DNA of 64,000 nucleotides from Planctomycetota bacterium (lineage in GTDB: Bacteria > Planctomycetota > Planctomycetia > Pirellulales > UBA1268), in assembly GCA_003669585.1 (NCBI GenBank), contig QWOQ01000017.1, positions 372,001 through 436,000 on the forward strand, given 5' to 3'. Under the pieces are notes generated by a model. The model did not search any database. It was given only the letters and a program-made list of their open reading frames with translations, and was not told the origin of the DNA. Positions 37,376-45,866 of the stretch are shown piece by piece. The position numbers were made by a program, and so were the translations under genes. The first letter of the stretch is position 1; each line of letters opens with the position of its first letter.

Positions 37376-39859
37376 TCATGGAGATACGACTTCCCGTAAA
37401 CGCGCCTCGTAGATGAGAGCGGCTTCATGGTAGGCCGCTTTCGCGTCAGGCCGTTCGGAAGGACGAATCTGCTCCTGTTTGGCGTTCCAGCAAACATCGA
37501 CAGCGCGACGACACCACTCAATGCTTGGTGCACTGGCTCTGACAGGTTTCCCGGCGACCTCCACCCAGATCGGATTGGTATGCACGCTCGGCAGGATGCG
37601 AAGAGCAACCCAACTTGATTGCGAAATGGGAATGTCGAGCATCACGGTCGACAGGGTGCCGTCGGCCCGAATATTTTTTGTCGCTGCGACCACACCATTG
37701 ACGACGACCTCGACTGGCACCTCGCGTGTGTTGCCGATGCGACATCGTTCGATATGCCAATAGGGCTTTTCATCGAGTCGACGCGAACGAATCGCCTCCG
37801 TGTTCGGGTTTGGCTCATCGGCTAAAAGCGCGGCCACATCAAAACTCACGTTGACCGTGTCTGCCTGTGGAAGATGAACGGTACTGATCGAGTGAGCATC
37901 ACCGAGTGTTCCAAGTGCAACATGATTTACTTTGAAATCAAAGATGTGACTGAGGCCATCACCGCAATAACTGCGCCCGTTACGAAGGCCACTGACCCAG
38001 GAATCAAAATCAAGTGGCTGATCTTTCGGGAGTCCTACATAAATTCTGCCGAGACCGACTTTATCTCCATAAATACAAGGAAAATCAGTCTCGCCAGAAA
38101 TTCTTGAACGAAAGCCAGCGTTGAGAGTGTGGTACCAGATGTTGAGTTCCCAAATAGCTGGAGTATCGACTGCGCTGATGAAATCGCAGGCGTCATGCGC
38201 CACCGTAACAATATATTCATTGGCACCAATTCCATCGAAACGGGGCATCGCATAATCGGGAAGCCTGTCACTGGCCTTTCCGAGCCAACCTTTCTCTGTG
38301 GGAGCAGGACCTTTTGGAAATTCACGAGAGCCATTTGGCATGATGTCGGGAAGTTGCAGACCCCATCCGCTGTGGCTGTAACCGACAACACCTCCTTGCT
38401 GTTTTCCCCACGTGAGTACCGGAAGCGTCCAACTCGGCCAGTCTTCGAGAACCTGCGTGCCCGGGTAGTCGTCATCAATCAAACGCAGCAGGCAAAGGTG
38501 GCCAGCGTGAGACGAAGGAAAGCCGCTCACTTCAATGTCATAGCGCATCAGGTGATTCGGGAGCGAGAGAGAAGATGTCGTACCTTCAAAGTATTGTTTT
38601 TGAGAGTACCAACACGGGCCCCAACTCAGCACGCATCCGACGTTGAGATCTTCGCCACGAATATGCCGCATCATATCGGCCGGCTTCACACCCTCCGTTG
38701 GGCTATCGTAGTGGGAGCATCCGGCGGCGTGTATGTGATGATCGCCCGAATACCAACCGCGTGCTGCGGGATGAATCCACCGCGTGAGCAAAAAGTCGAC
38801 GGTGGGATGTGTGCCGGCCTGTACGGAAAGAGCTTGAGTCTGTGGCTGATATTCAGGGCCGCGGCTCACCTCGACAACGTAGTCACCGGGTGCGAGAGAA
38901 ACCGATTCACCATCGGCTCGATAAATCTGATTGTGAAAGAAGAAATCTGGTGCGAGTCGTCTTGCCGGATTGGGATAGATTTTCCCATGCGTATCTCGAA
39001 TGACAAACGCTGCCGTCGTTGGTGTGCCGTCATGATCCTTGACTCTCAGAACAACATCAACCGACGCAGCAATTGAAAAGAGAATTGGAACAGCATTTCG
39101 AAAACCAAGATCTTGAGTTCCTTGACCAACGTTAAAACCAATCGTTGTTTCGCGCTGTCCATGGTCGCGGGAAGAGATTTGGATGATGCGATATTCAAGC
39201 CCAAGGCCTGACAGCGTCGGCTTGAGTGGCTGCTTGTCAAACATCACGATGTCAAGAAATCGGTGTGGCACATCCTCCGGTGCAACAAGCAGATCTTTTT
39301 CATCAGAAAGAGGTTTCTGTCGCGATCCGCTGCCTCGCAAAAAAAGTGGAGCGGCGTGAACACTCTCCGGTTGGAGTTGCGGCGTAATGCCCGCCTCATT
39401 GATCACTTTTACCAGCAGCGTGGTCCAGCCATTTTGAATCAAATGTTTTGCTACAGGGCCTTCGACAACTGAAACACGGCTTTCCGGATTGATCGTGACG
39501 GCCACGAGGCAATGCTTGTCGAGAACTCTTTGAACTCCGGCGATCACCTGACCAGAGTCTTCTTTTCGAAGTGCAACCTGGAGATCGTCAGCATCTGCTT
39601 TCGGTAACGCAGCACCGATAAATTCAAGTGACTCGACAAGCCGCTGAGTCGCTGCCACCAACGGTTGGCGTTCTGCGTCAGAGACGATCGGAAATTCGGC
39701 CCCAGTCGCAGATCCTGAAGTGACAAACCATCCCAAGAGAAACAGACAAAAAAGATGAGTCCATGCTCGAATATCCCACTCGACGCACGGCAGTGAAGAG
39801 TGTTTCGCCGAACTGACGCCTACAAAAAAATGCGAACATTTACGAAGGAGCATCGACAT
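37376..39859 (-). CDS. CehA/McbA family metallohydrolase, exported
   Basis: 827 residues. The N-terminus has a hydrophobic segment (HLFCLFLLGWFVTSGSATGAE, about 37-57). A central Ig-like region precedes the metal site ARGWYSGDHHIHAAGCSHYD, the PHP-like signature of the family, followed by VLSWGPCWYSQK, GVVGYSHSGWG and YIVTVAHDACDFISAVDTP. CehA is a carbaryl hydrolase, but the planctomycete homologues are of unknown specificity and more likely act on esters or phosphate-containing compounds in the periplasm. Followed by 130 bp of convergent/intergenic sequence before the Gfo/Idh gene. Confidence 0.85.
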   Translation of the reverse strand: MSMLLRKCSHFFVGVSSAKHSSLPCVEWDIRAWTHLFCLFLLGWFVTSGSATGAEFPIVSDAERQPLVAATQRLVESLEFIGAALPKADADDLQVALRKEDSGQVIAGVQRVLDKHCLVAVTINPESRVSVVEGPVAKHLIQNGWTTLLVKVINEAGITPQLQPESVHAAPLFLRGSGSRQKPLSDEKDLLVAPEDVPHRFLDIVMFDKQPLKPTLSGLGLEYRIIQISSRDHGQRETTIGFNVGQGTQDLGFRNAVPILFSIAASVDVVLRVKDHDGTPTTAAFVIRDTHGKIYPNPARRLAPDFFFHNQIYRADGESVSLAPGDYVVEVSRGPEYQPQTQALSVQAGTHPTVDFLLTRWIHPAARGWYSGDHHIHAAGCSHYDSPTEGVKPADMMRHIRGEDLNVGCVLSWGPCWYSQKQYFEGTTSSLSLPNHLMRYDIEVSGFPSSHAGHLCLLRLIDDDYPGTQVLEDWPSWTLPVLTWGKQQGGVVGYSHSGWGLQLPDIMPNGSREFPKGPAPTEKGWLGKASDRLPDYAMPRFDGIGANEYIVTVAHDACDFISAVDTPAIWELNIWYHTLNAGFRSRISGETDFPCIYGDKVGLGRIYVGLPKDQPLDFDSWVSGLRNGRSYCGDGLSHIFDFKVNHVALGTLGDAHSISTVHLPQADTVNVSFDVAALLADEPNPNTEAIRSRRLDEKPYWHIERCRIGNTREVPVEVVVNGVVAATKNIRADGTLSTVMLDIPISQSSWVALRILPSVHTNPIWVEVAGKPVRASAPSIEWCRRAVDVCWNAKQEQIRPSERPDAKAAYHEAALIYEARLREVVSP

Positions 39860-40006
39860 TCTCTTTTCTTTGTTTCCATGACAGCAATCCGACGATCAGA
39901 CTGTAATCGAGCGACGATTTGCAATGCAAAAAAAGAGAACGAGTGGTACGTACCCCCAGTCATTCCAAGTCTGTAGAAGACTGCGACATGGTGAAAGATG
40001 ACAGGA

Positions 40007-41116
40007 TTATTTCACGCCCACGGCACCCAGCCCAAATTGACATCCTGCTCGCACGGCCACTCGGCCGACGAAATCGATCTCCAGTAATTTTTCGCTGTGG
40101 ACTTCGGCGCCGTGCTCGTCCGCAAGCACCGCAACGGTTGTACGAGTGCCAACATGAATGACTTCGCCGGTAGATGGATACGCGTAGCGTCCGTCGATAC
40201 TAAACGTGATCCAGCCCGGCTCCTGACGCACCGGAATAGGTGCAATGTGTGAAGGAGGATTTGTCGTTGCATCAAAGACATGCATACAGTGATTTGAGGC
40301 ATCGCACAGCCAGATTTCCTTTTCGTCGGGCGTCAGGCCGATTCCATGACTCGGACAACCGTGGCGGGCCACCTTGCCTTTATGAAACCCCGGCACTTCC
40401 ACCCGTGACACGAAGGTTCCTTTTGTAAGATCTCCGATTTCGAAACCGAGTAAGTCGTTCACGCACACGTAAGCAAGCGTTTGACTCCCGTTGATCGTGA
40501 ACGGTCGAATCGATCCGCCAAAGGGACCGATGTGGCGGATGATCTTGTGCGTTTGGGTGTCAGCAATGGCGAGGGTCGTCGATCGTAGGCCGGCAAGATA
40601 CGCCTCCTTGCCGTTGGCTCCGTAATTCGTGTTGTGTGCCCCTGGCTGTGGCTCCACACGAGCAAGAACGTCACCAGTGACCGCATCGAGTACGTGCCAG
40701 TGATCCTTTTCAAAGCTTGGCAGATAGATCGTTTTGCCATCCGGCGAGATGGCCATGCGATCGCAACCCCCTTGGTAGTTCTTCTCCCACACGATTTCAT
40801 CGTTCGTAAGATCAAAAGAAATCAGCGATTCTGGGGTGCTCACATACAATCTCTGCAGTGACACGCTCACGCAGATTCCTTTGACGTTGATCGGTTTTCC
40901 TTGCGCATCAAATCCAGAAGATGCGATCCGACGCACAAACGTATGCCCGTTGTTCATGTCAAATACCAGCACGCCGTGGCCACCGTACTCCAAAAGATTT
41001 CGAATGCCCGGTGTGGCAACGTAGAGCAAACGCTGTTCCTGATCGCTATCGGAAGCAGACACAAGAGCCAGTGGAATGAGCAGGAGCGAGAAGAGAAGAA
41101 TGAAAATATGTTTCAT
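40007..41116 (-). CDS. Exported YncE-like beta-propeller protein
   Basis: 369 residues from the ATG at 41116 (an ATG at 41131 adds five residues). A signal peptide MKHIFILLFSLLLIPLALVSAS is clear. The mature protein consists of propeller strands with the YncE/cytochrome-d1-type repeats RLYVSTPESLISFDLTNDE, MAISPDGKTIYLPSFEKDHWHVLDAVTG and GIGLTPDEKEIWLCDASNHCMHVFD. No heme-binding CxxCH is present. Function unknown, perhaps binding or sensing in the periplasm. Confidence 0.8.
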   Translation of the reverse strand: MKHIFILLFSLLLIPLALVSASDSDQEQRLLYVATPGIRNLLEYGGHGVLVFDMNNGHTFVRRIASSGFDAQGKPINVKGICVSVSLQRLYVSTPESLISFDLTNDEIVWEKNYQGGCDRMAISPDGKTIYLPSFEKDHWHVLDAVTGDVLARVEPQPGAHNTNYGANGKEAYLAGLRSTTLAIADTQTHKIIRHIGPFGGSIRPFTINGSQTLAYVCVNDLLGFEIGDLTKGTFVSRVEVPGFHKGKVARHGCPSHGIGLTPDEKEIWLCDASNHCMHVFDATTNPPSHIAPIPVRQEPGWITFSIDGRYAYPSTGEVIHVGTRTTVAVLADEHGAEVHSEKLLEIDFVGRVAVRAGCQFGLGAVGVK

Positions 41117-41680
41117 CGATAAAACTTTCATGGACGTTTTTAAATCAAGCACCTCATTGGAAAATATCAACAGCAATATCGTAGACACTTTTCATTTGCG
41201 ACAATCTGTTTTCCACACGGGGCTGTGGATTAACTTGTTTAAGGCTTCAAGTTCGCCGCAAGAATCAGCGGTTGCCGATTTGTGGTACAGAATGCCGATC
41301 ACCAACGTGGCAGTGTCTGTACCTTCGAAAACTTGCAGCGGCACAAATACTGGCAAGGCGAGAGCATTTCTCGTCTTGGGCGCCCCTAAGGAACTGATCC
41401 TGATTCTGGTGGGGTAGCAGGCCGTGGAAAAAACCACGTGTCTGTCCGCTGTGCCGCCGTAGGCTGCGGCAAAACTGTGCCACAGCCGACTTGTGTGCAC
41501 GGCACAATTGGCCCGTGCGACTCATTGCAAACGTTGTCAACCTAGTCATTGTCTTTCCTGTAAGGGATGCCTAGGGTTCTTTTCGGAAAGTCTTTCGGAA
41601 TACGTTTTCGAAGCTTTCTGAGGTGGCTCACATGCGAACCACCAACCCGGCTTACACGGTCGCTTGGACGGAAACGATAA
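41117..41680. other. Divergent intergenic region with an inverted TCCACA repeat
   Basis: About 560 bases with no convincing gene, between the YncE-like gene and the Cys-rich gene. TCCACA at 41212-41217 and TGTGGA at 41224-41229 form a perfect inverted repeat; with flanking bases each half resembles a DnaA box (TTTTCCACA and TTAATCCACA). A GTGG-A6-CCAC palindrome lies near 41424-41437. Either may be a regulator site. Confidence 0.4.
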
Positions 41681-42220
41681 ATGGGGAAACGAAGTAAAAA
41701 TCGCATATTTGCGATGGTGGCATGCACCCGATCCACCCGCCGGACGGCAACGTTTGGCAGGTCTTCACTCGGCATGACCCACGTGCTCCTGTTCTTCGCC
41801 GCCACAATCGTGTCGCCGGGTGTTTTTTCGGCCGAGGCGTGCATGTCATGCATGTCGTGCATGGCATGCACATCATGCTTTCCCGAGCCCCACATCCATC
41901 CCTCCAGCGAGTTGCAACACAGTGCGTTCCCGCACTCCTGCTGCATCCCGTCTGGCGATAGCCAAGCTTCCTCGGCTCGGGAATCTGCCGACTGCCGATG
42001 CATTCTGGCCCCCAAGACCGCATCTCCGGCAGTCATTGCTGCACGATCCAGCAACCGAGCCAACGACGATCGGCTCGCGGATGCCTCGACCTACCTGCCG
42101 GCTGCGAGTTGGGCTGCGGCCACGCTGGGTTTGTCGATGCAGCCTCGCGAAGCATGGCAGACTTCGCTCTGGATTCCAACCCGCCCGGTACGGGTGCTCT
42201 ATGGAGTGTGGAGGGAATGA
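41681..42220 (+). CDS. Exported Cys/Met/His-rich protein, probable metal-binding
   Basis: 179 residues from 41681; a shorter start at 41774 places a signal peptide first (MTHVLLFFAATIVSPGVFSAEA). Right after the predicted cleavage site comes CMSCMSCMACTSCFPEPHIH, a repeat of the C-x-x-C form encoded by short DNA repeats (GCATGTCATGCATG...), then HSCCIPSGD and a C-terminus without clear domains. The many Cys, Met and His suggest copper or another soft-metal ligand set. I know no family for it. It lies just upstream of the metallothionein-like gene, and the pair probably works together in metal or thiol handling. Confidence 0.6.
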   Translation: MGKRSKNRIFAMVACTRSTRRTATFGRSSLGMTHVLLFFAATIVSPGVFSAEACMSCMSCMACTSCFPEPHIHPSSELQHSAFPHSCCIPSGDSQASSARESADCRCILAPKTASPAVIAARSSNRANDDRLADASTYLPAASWAAATLGLSMQPREAWQTSLWIPTRPVRVLYGVWRE

Positions 42221-42301
42221 AGTGTCAACGGATCGATCAACGTTTGATCGATTCTCTTGAGCGTTTCATTCATTCATTTTCTTTTTCCAAGGAGCTTTTC
42301 C

Positions 42302-42508
42302 ATGACTAGTTTTATTCTGTGGGCCGTGATGGCCCTCGCCCCGGTAGCTGTCGTGACCGACTTTGCGTCACAGACCGCTTGCGATGTGTGTGATTGCTGC
42401 AGTTGCTGCCAGAGTGGCACATGCGTCTGCAAGGATTGCACGTGCTGCTGCTGCGTGGCCGACTGCTGCGAGCAGGGCAAGAGTTGCGGCGAGTGCTGTG
42501 ACTTGTAG
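42302..42508 (+). CDS. Exported metallothionein-like Cys-rich peptide (68 aa)
   Basis: A 68-residue product: a hydrophobic signal-like start (MTSFILWAVMALAPVAVVTDF) and then a short mature part of about 45 residues with 18 Cys, mostly in CC, CxC and CxxC groups (DVCDCCSCCQ, CVCKDCTCCCC, DCCEQGKSCGECCDL). This matches the pattern of metallothioneins but with a leader, which typical cytoplasmic metallothioneins lack. AAGGAG precedes the ATG and a strong terminator follows, so it is probably well expressed. It likely binds zinc, copper or similar ions outside the cytoplasm; a disulfide-linked structural role is also possible. A start at 42257 is in frame but lies upstream of that ribosome site. 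Confidence 0.72.
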   Translation: MTSFILWAVMALAPVAVVTDFASQTACDVCDCCSCCQSGTCVCKDCTCCCCVADCCEQGKSCGECCDL

Positions 42509-42538
42509 TTGACAAAGGCACTGAAAAAGAACGTGCTG

Positions 42539-42580
42539 CCCGGCCGGCCCATCCCCAAGAGTGGCCGGCCGGGTTTTTTT
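42539..42580 (+). terminator. Strong rho-independent terminator
   Basis: CCCGGCCGGCC at 42539-42549 pairs with its complement at 42563-42573, followed by seven T at 42574-42580. It ends the Cys-rich transcript. The GGCCGGCC core is also present in the terminator at 9525. Confidence 0.9.
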
Positions 42581-42610
42581 ATAACCGCCGCCCTGTGCTA
42601 CAGGGGGTGA

Positions 42611-42808
42611 AGCACTCGGGAAGTTGCGACGTACTTTGAGGTGAGCGAGTCGCGGGTTCGACGTATCAAGTAGGAGCGTCGGGAACTCTCAACAAGACCG
42701 CGCCGTTGCTCGAGCGGCAGCGAACACCAGATACTCCCGGCGGTCACTCTTCATGCGGACAACGAGCATGTTGTCGGCTTGGCCCGCAACGAAGCGAAGC
42801 GGCCGTTG
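42611..42808 (+). pseudogene. Decayed IS630-type transposase, N-terminal part
   Basis: A reading frame starting STREVATYFEVSESRVRRIK, a clear match to the helix-turn-helix of IS630/Tc1-type transposases, is cut by a TAG at 42671, then ERREL follows and the rest continues with frameshifts (NKTAP and a HADNEH stretch). The catalytic DDE part is missing. It occupies the gap between the Cys-rich gene and the sulfite oxidase gene, and its frame runs into the latter's upstream extension. Confidence 0.6.
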
Positions 42809-42904
42809 TTCACGGCCTGGAAAATAAAGGCAATAGTTGAATCCAAGACCATTGTCATCATACTGGGCAAAGCAGGACCGTCCCCTTGGACAGAGTGCCT
42901 ATAT

Positions 42905-44188
42905 ATGGATCACTCCCGTTTTCTCTCGGAGCATTTTGAACTTACACGCCGGTACTTTCTCCGGGCCGGCGTGATGGGAATGACGGCCTCACAGCTCACC
43001 GTCAATGCTGCGGCATTGACCGCGGCGGACGAGTTGGCTCAAGCTTCGCCAAAAGCACATACCAAACCCGATAAAGGGGGGGTCCGGCCAGATCCGTATT
43101 TCACGCCAGCGGAAGATTTTCGCGACGTATCGCGTGGCAAGCCGCTTCCGCACGCATTATCGGATGATCAGAAAACCGCAGTGGGGCTGACCCGCGAAAC
43201 GTGGCAACTCGAAGTGATCTCGGACCCCGATAATCCGGCAAAGATTGGCAAACCACTGACCAAAGCCGATGGTACGGCGCTCGATTTCAAAGGGTTGTTG
43301 AAGCTGAGTGAAACGCATGCTGTACGATTTCCAAAAGTTATGACGTGCCTGAATTTGGGTTGCCCGCTCGGCATGGGCTTGTGGGAAGGTGTGCCGCTGC
43401 GGGAGATCATCTGGCTGACGAAACCGCGCGAAAATCTGCGTCGCGTTTTCTATTACGGCTACCACAACGATGATCCCACGCAGATGTTCCGCAGTTCGCT
43501 GCCGATCGGCCGAGTGCTGGAAGATCCGTTCGATCTGCCTCCTGTGATTCTGTGTTACAAGCTGAATGGTGAGTGGCTGGATTGCGAACGTGGAGGTCCG
43601 GTGCGAGTCGTTGTGCCGGAAGCCTATGGTTTCAAATCCATCAAATGGCTGTCACATATCGTGCTGACCAATCTGGCGCATGCGAATGATACGTACGCCG
43701 AGCAAAACAACGACGTTGAGAGCCCCTTAAAGACGTTCGCCGCCACGATGACAATCCCCAAAGAGGTTAAGGCTGGTGAAGCAATCATGGTTTCGGGATA
43801 CGCGCAGGTTGGTATTTCAGGGCTATCAAAAGTTCAGGTGTCGATCGAATCCAGCGCTGTCGAACGACCTGAGAACGATCCGTATTTCACGGCCGCACCC
43901 TGGATAGATGCGGAATTGTTGGCGGCACCTCAAAACTGGGCAGCCTTAAGCGACGGCAAGATCCCCCAGCAGACTCATGGCTTCGACGCAGCCGGTGCTC
44001 CGAAGACCTGGCCACTGCGTCTCACCAACGCTCATTGGGCGGCAGTCATGCCTCGCCTTGCTGCCGGTGAATACACGTTTCGCTGTCGTACGATTGACGA
44101 ACAAGGTCACGCTCAGCCCATGCCACGACCATTCCGTAAGTCGGGCCATGCAGCGATCGAATCGATCAGAATTACGGTTACAGAGTGA
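42905..44188 (+). CDS. Sulfite oxidase family molybdopterin oxidoreductase, Tat-exported
   Basis: 427 residues from the ATG at 42905. An in-frame ATG at 42779 would add 42 residues that come from a transposase remnant, so the later start is preferred. A twin-arginine signal ELTRRYFLRAGVMGM is present. The molybdopterin domain shows MTCLNLGCPLGMGLWEGVPLREIIWL with Cys148 as probable Mo ligand, PIGRVLEDPFDLPPVILCYKLNGEWLDCERGGPVRVVVPEAYGFKSIKW and then a C-terminal Mo-co dimerisation domain. The family oxidises sulfite or similar substrates (SorA, SoxC, YedY). The substrate is unknown and the cofactor region is somewhat compressed. Confidence 0.87.
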   Translation: MDHSRFLSEHFELTRRYFLRAGVMGMTASQLTVNAAALTAADELAQASPKAHTKPDKGGVRPDPYFTPAEDFRDVSRGKPLPHALSDDQKTAVGLTRETWQLEVISDPDNPAKIGKPLTKADGTALDFKGLLKLSETHAVRFPKVMTCLNLGCPLGMGLWEGVPLREIIWLTKPRENLRRVFYYGYHNDDPTQMFRSSLPIGRVLEDPFDLPPVILCYKLNGEWLDCERGGPVRVVVPEAYGFKSIKWLSHIVLTNLAHANDTYAEQNNDVESPLKTFAATMTIPKEVKAGEAIMVSGYAQVGISGLSKVQVSIESSAVERPENDPYFTAAPWIDAELLAAPQNWAALSDGKIPQQTHGFDAAGAPKTWPLRLTNAHWAAVMPRLAAGEYTFRCRTIDEQGHAQPMPRPFRKSGHAAIESIRITVTE

Positions 44189-44219
44189 CGAAGTCTATTC
44201 CGCAGGCAGCAGATCATAG

Positions 44220-44540
44220 TCATTGATCGGTGCCGTCCGGCGACACTGTCAGATCCTTTGCCGATGCGATCCTCGAGATCGGCAGCGGGCCATACAAATG
44301 CGGAAACAAGTCCCCGCCTCGCGACGGCTCCCACTTCAATGCATCGCCGAGAGTATCCGCATCGATTGCCAGCAGCATGAGATCCGTCTGCCCGACATAG
44401 TGTTTGCGGATGGTGCCGTTCAGCTGAGATGCCGTCGAAAAATGAATGAATCCATCGCGCAGGTCGTCCGGTGAACCGTTCCACGAAATGAGTTGTCGAA
44501 TCTCTTCCCAGACCCCTTTTGAACAAACTTTGTAGATCAT
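44220..44540 (-). CDS. DUF952 family protein
   Basis: 106 residues matching DUF952: YKVCSKGVWEEI near the start, DDLRDGFIHFSTASQLNGTIRKHY (about 26-49), LLAIDADTLGDALKWEPSRGGDLFPHLYGPL and so on. This is a small cytoplasmic protein of the ADP-ribosyltransferase-like fold, without an established role. Convergent with the sulfite oxidase gene; no partner gene is evident. Confidence 0.9.
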   Translation of the reverse strand: MIYKVCSKGVWEEIRQLISWNGSPDDLRDGFIHFSTASQLNGTIRKHYVGQTDLMLLAIDADTLGDALKWEPSRGGDLFPHLYGPLPISRIASAKDLTVSPDGTDQ

Positions 44541-44550
44541 GTCTCTAAAC

Positions 44551-44567
44551 GGTTCCTGCCACCTTTT
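44551..44567 (-). repeat. REP-like palindrome fragment
   Basis: Minus-strand reading AAAAGGTGGCAGGAACC is close to the 45682 element (AGTGTCAGGAAC). It sits in the 40-base gap between the DUF952 gene and the GDSL gene. Confidence 0.4.
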
Positions 44568-44584
44568 ATCTCTTGCACGGGCGG

Positions 44585-45544
44585 CTACTTCTTGAGTAGT
44601 TCGCGTATTTCTTTATCGAGCTCAAGAGCTTTTTTTTCTGCGTCAGCAACCGGTAATCCTTGCGGGATGCCTGGTCGCTTGTGTTTCGTACTCGAAAGCC
44701 AGGCGAGTTTTAACAACTGCTGTTTCTTCTCCACCAAAGCCTTGATCTTATCGACCTCGTTGATCATCTCAGGGGAAGGTGCATCAAGTTTCAATCCCCA
44801 ATACGCAGCTAACGGAGACGCAACGACCAGTTGGCCCTCTAGGTTCGGGTGAACTCCATCGCCGGCAAATGTGAATGAAGGATTTGTTTTACGTTTTTCC
44901 AGCACAGATTGTTTCATCGCTCCATGAACATCGAGCACTTCCCATCCCGCTTGTTTCTTTTTCAGGAGCCAAGCGGAGTAGGCTTCTAGCACATCGTCAT
45001 ATCCGGCGTAGGGTTGTCGATATTCTTTCTCTCCTGCTGGCAGCAGCCGATCTTTGATAGGCAATGCGTCGAAGAATGCAGGAGTCAGGTGAATAATCTT
45101 TGCTCCACTTTTCTCAACAGCGATGTGCAAACGCTCGATTCCATCTTTGAAATTTCCGAAACGATCTTCACTAAAAGGATAGTAGATTCCATCATTCATG
45201 CCGTAACAGGCGACGACGAGATCGGGCTTGGACTGCTCCAATACACGCTGAAGTCGTTCATGCAAATCGGGACGAGGGAAAGCTCCGCCAGCATGACCCG
45301 GTTCAGTTAGTCCAGAAACAGTTTCGCTGGGCAAACCGAGGTTGATCAACTCCAGATGATTTTCCGGATGTTGCAGGTAAATCGCGGTATCGATCGCAGA
45401 TATATAGCCACCAGCATGCGTGATGCTATCACCAAGGAAAATAATTCGCTTGGACTCAGGAAGATGGTTCTCGGCCACGATTGAGCGATTGGCGAATAAC
45501 ACCAAACAACTTACTAAACATCCGATGGTAAAACGAAGTAACAT
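44585..45544 (-). CDS. SGNH/GDSL-type esterase, exported
   Basis: 319 residues from the ATG at 45544, which starts a signal peptide (MLLRFTIGCLVSCLVLFANRSIVAE); a longer frame from 45592 adds 16 residues. Catalytic blocks: Ser in FLGDSITHAGGY (block I, about 35-46), GLPSETVSG, CYGMNDGIY (block III Asn), and Asp/His in FAGDGVHPN (block V). The C-terminus is a Lys/Glu/Leu-rich helix. Probably an exported esterase removing acetyl groups from polysaccharide. It is much more AT-rich than the genes around it, suggesting separate acquisition. Confidence 0.88.
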   Translation of the reverse strand: MLLRFTIGCLVSCLVLFANRSIVAENHLPESKRIIFLGDSITHAGGYISAIDTAIYLQHPENHLELINLGLPSETVSGLTEPGHAGGAFPRPDLHERLQRVLEQSKPDLVVACYGMNDGIYYPFSEDRFGNFKDGIERLHIAVEKSGAKIIHLTPAFFDALPIKDRLLPAGEKEYRQPYAGYDDVLEAYSAWLLKKKQAGWEVLDVHGAMKQSVLEKRKTNPSFTFAGDGVHPNLEGQLVVASPLAAYWGLKLDAPSPEMINEVDKIKALVEKKQQLLKLAWLSSTKHKRPGIPQGLPVADAEKKALELDKEIRELLKK

Positions 45545-45866
45545 GTGTGCCTCGCATCTATAAAGAGATTCGTAAACAATTTGGTCGGTCAACGAGTCAT
45601 TTCAGTTTGCTTTCGTTGCTAGTTTGCCGTCGCGGAATCAATCTCGAAGACTGTTCGATGGCGAATACCGTTGGACGAAAAAGTGTCAGGAACGAATGAC
45701 ACTGTCAAAATATCTGAATCGCGTAGCATAATCTATTGGCGGATGGCAGGTTTTTGTAAACTGCCGGTTGTCAGAGTTGGTATTGATGAAAAACCCTCCC
45801 GCTCCTGTCGATTAAAAGCAAACGATTCGCGACATGCACGCCGCCACCAGAACTCGGGCGATCGAA
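45545..45866. other. Intergenic region with one REP-like element
   Basis: About 320 bases between two minus-strand genes. The only structure seen is the REP-like palindrome at 45682-45703. Confidence 0.45.
45682..45703. repeat. REP-like palindrome
   Basis: AGTGTCA at 45682-45688 pairs with TGACACT at 45697-45703, with loop GGAACGAA. This GTGTCAGGAACG-type word is typical of REP elements. No RAYT transposase gene lies in the window. Confidence 0.5.

Noticed and set aside
41192..41549. Minus-strand frames of about 95-100 codons before the Cys-rich gene
   Set aside because: No start signal or family resemblance; two overlapping frames of equal merit suggest chance.
42779..42904. Upstream extension of the sulfite oxidase frame
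   Set aside because: It reads into the remains of an IS630 transposase and would bury the Tat signal.
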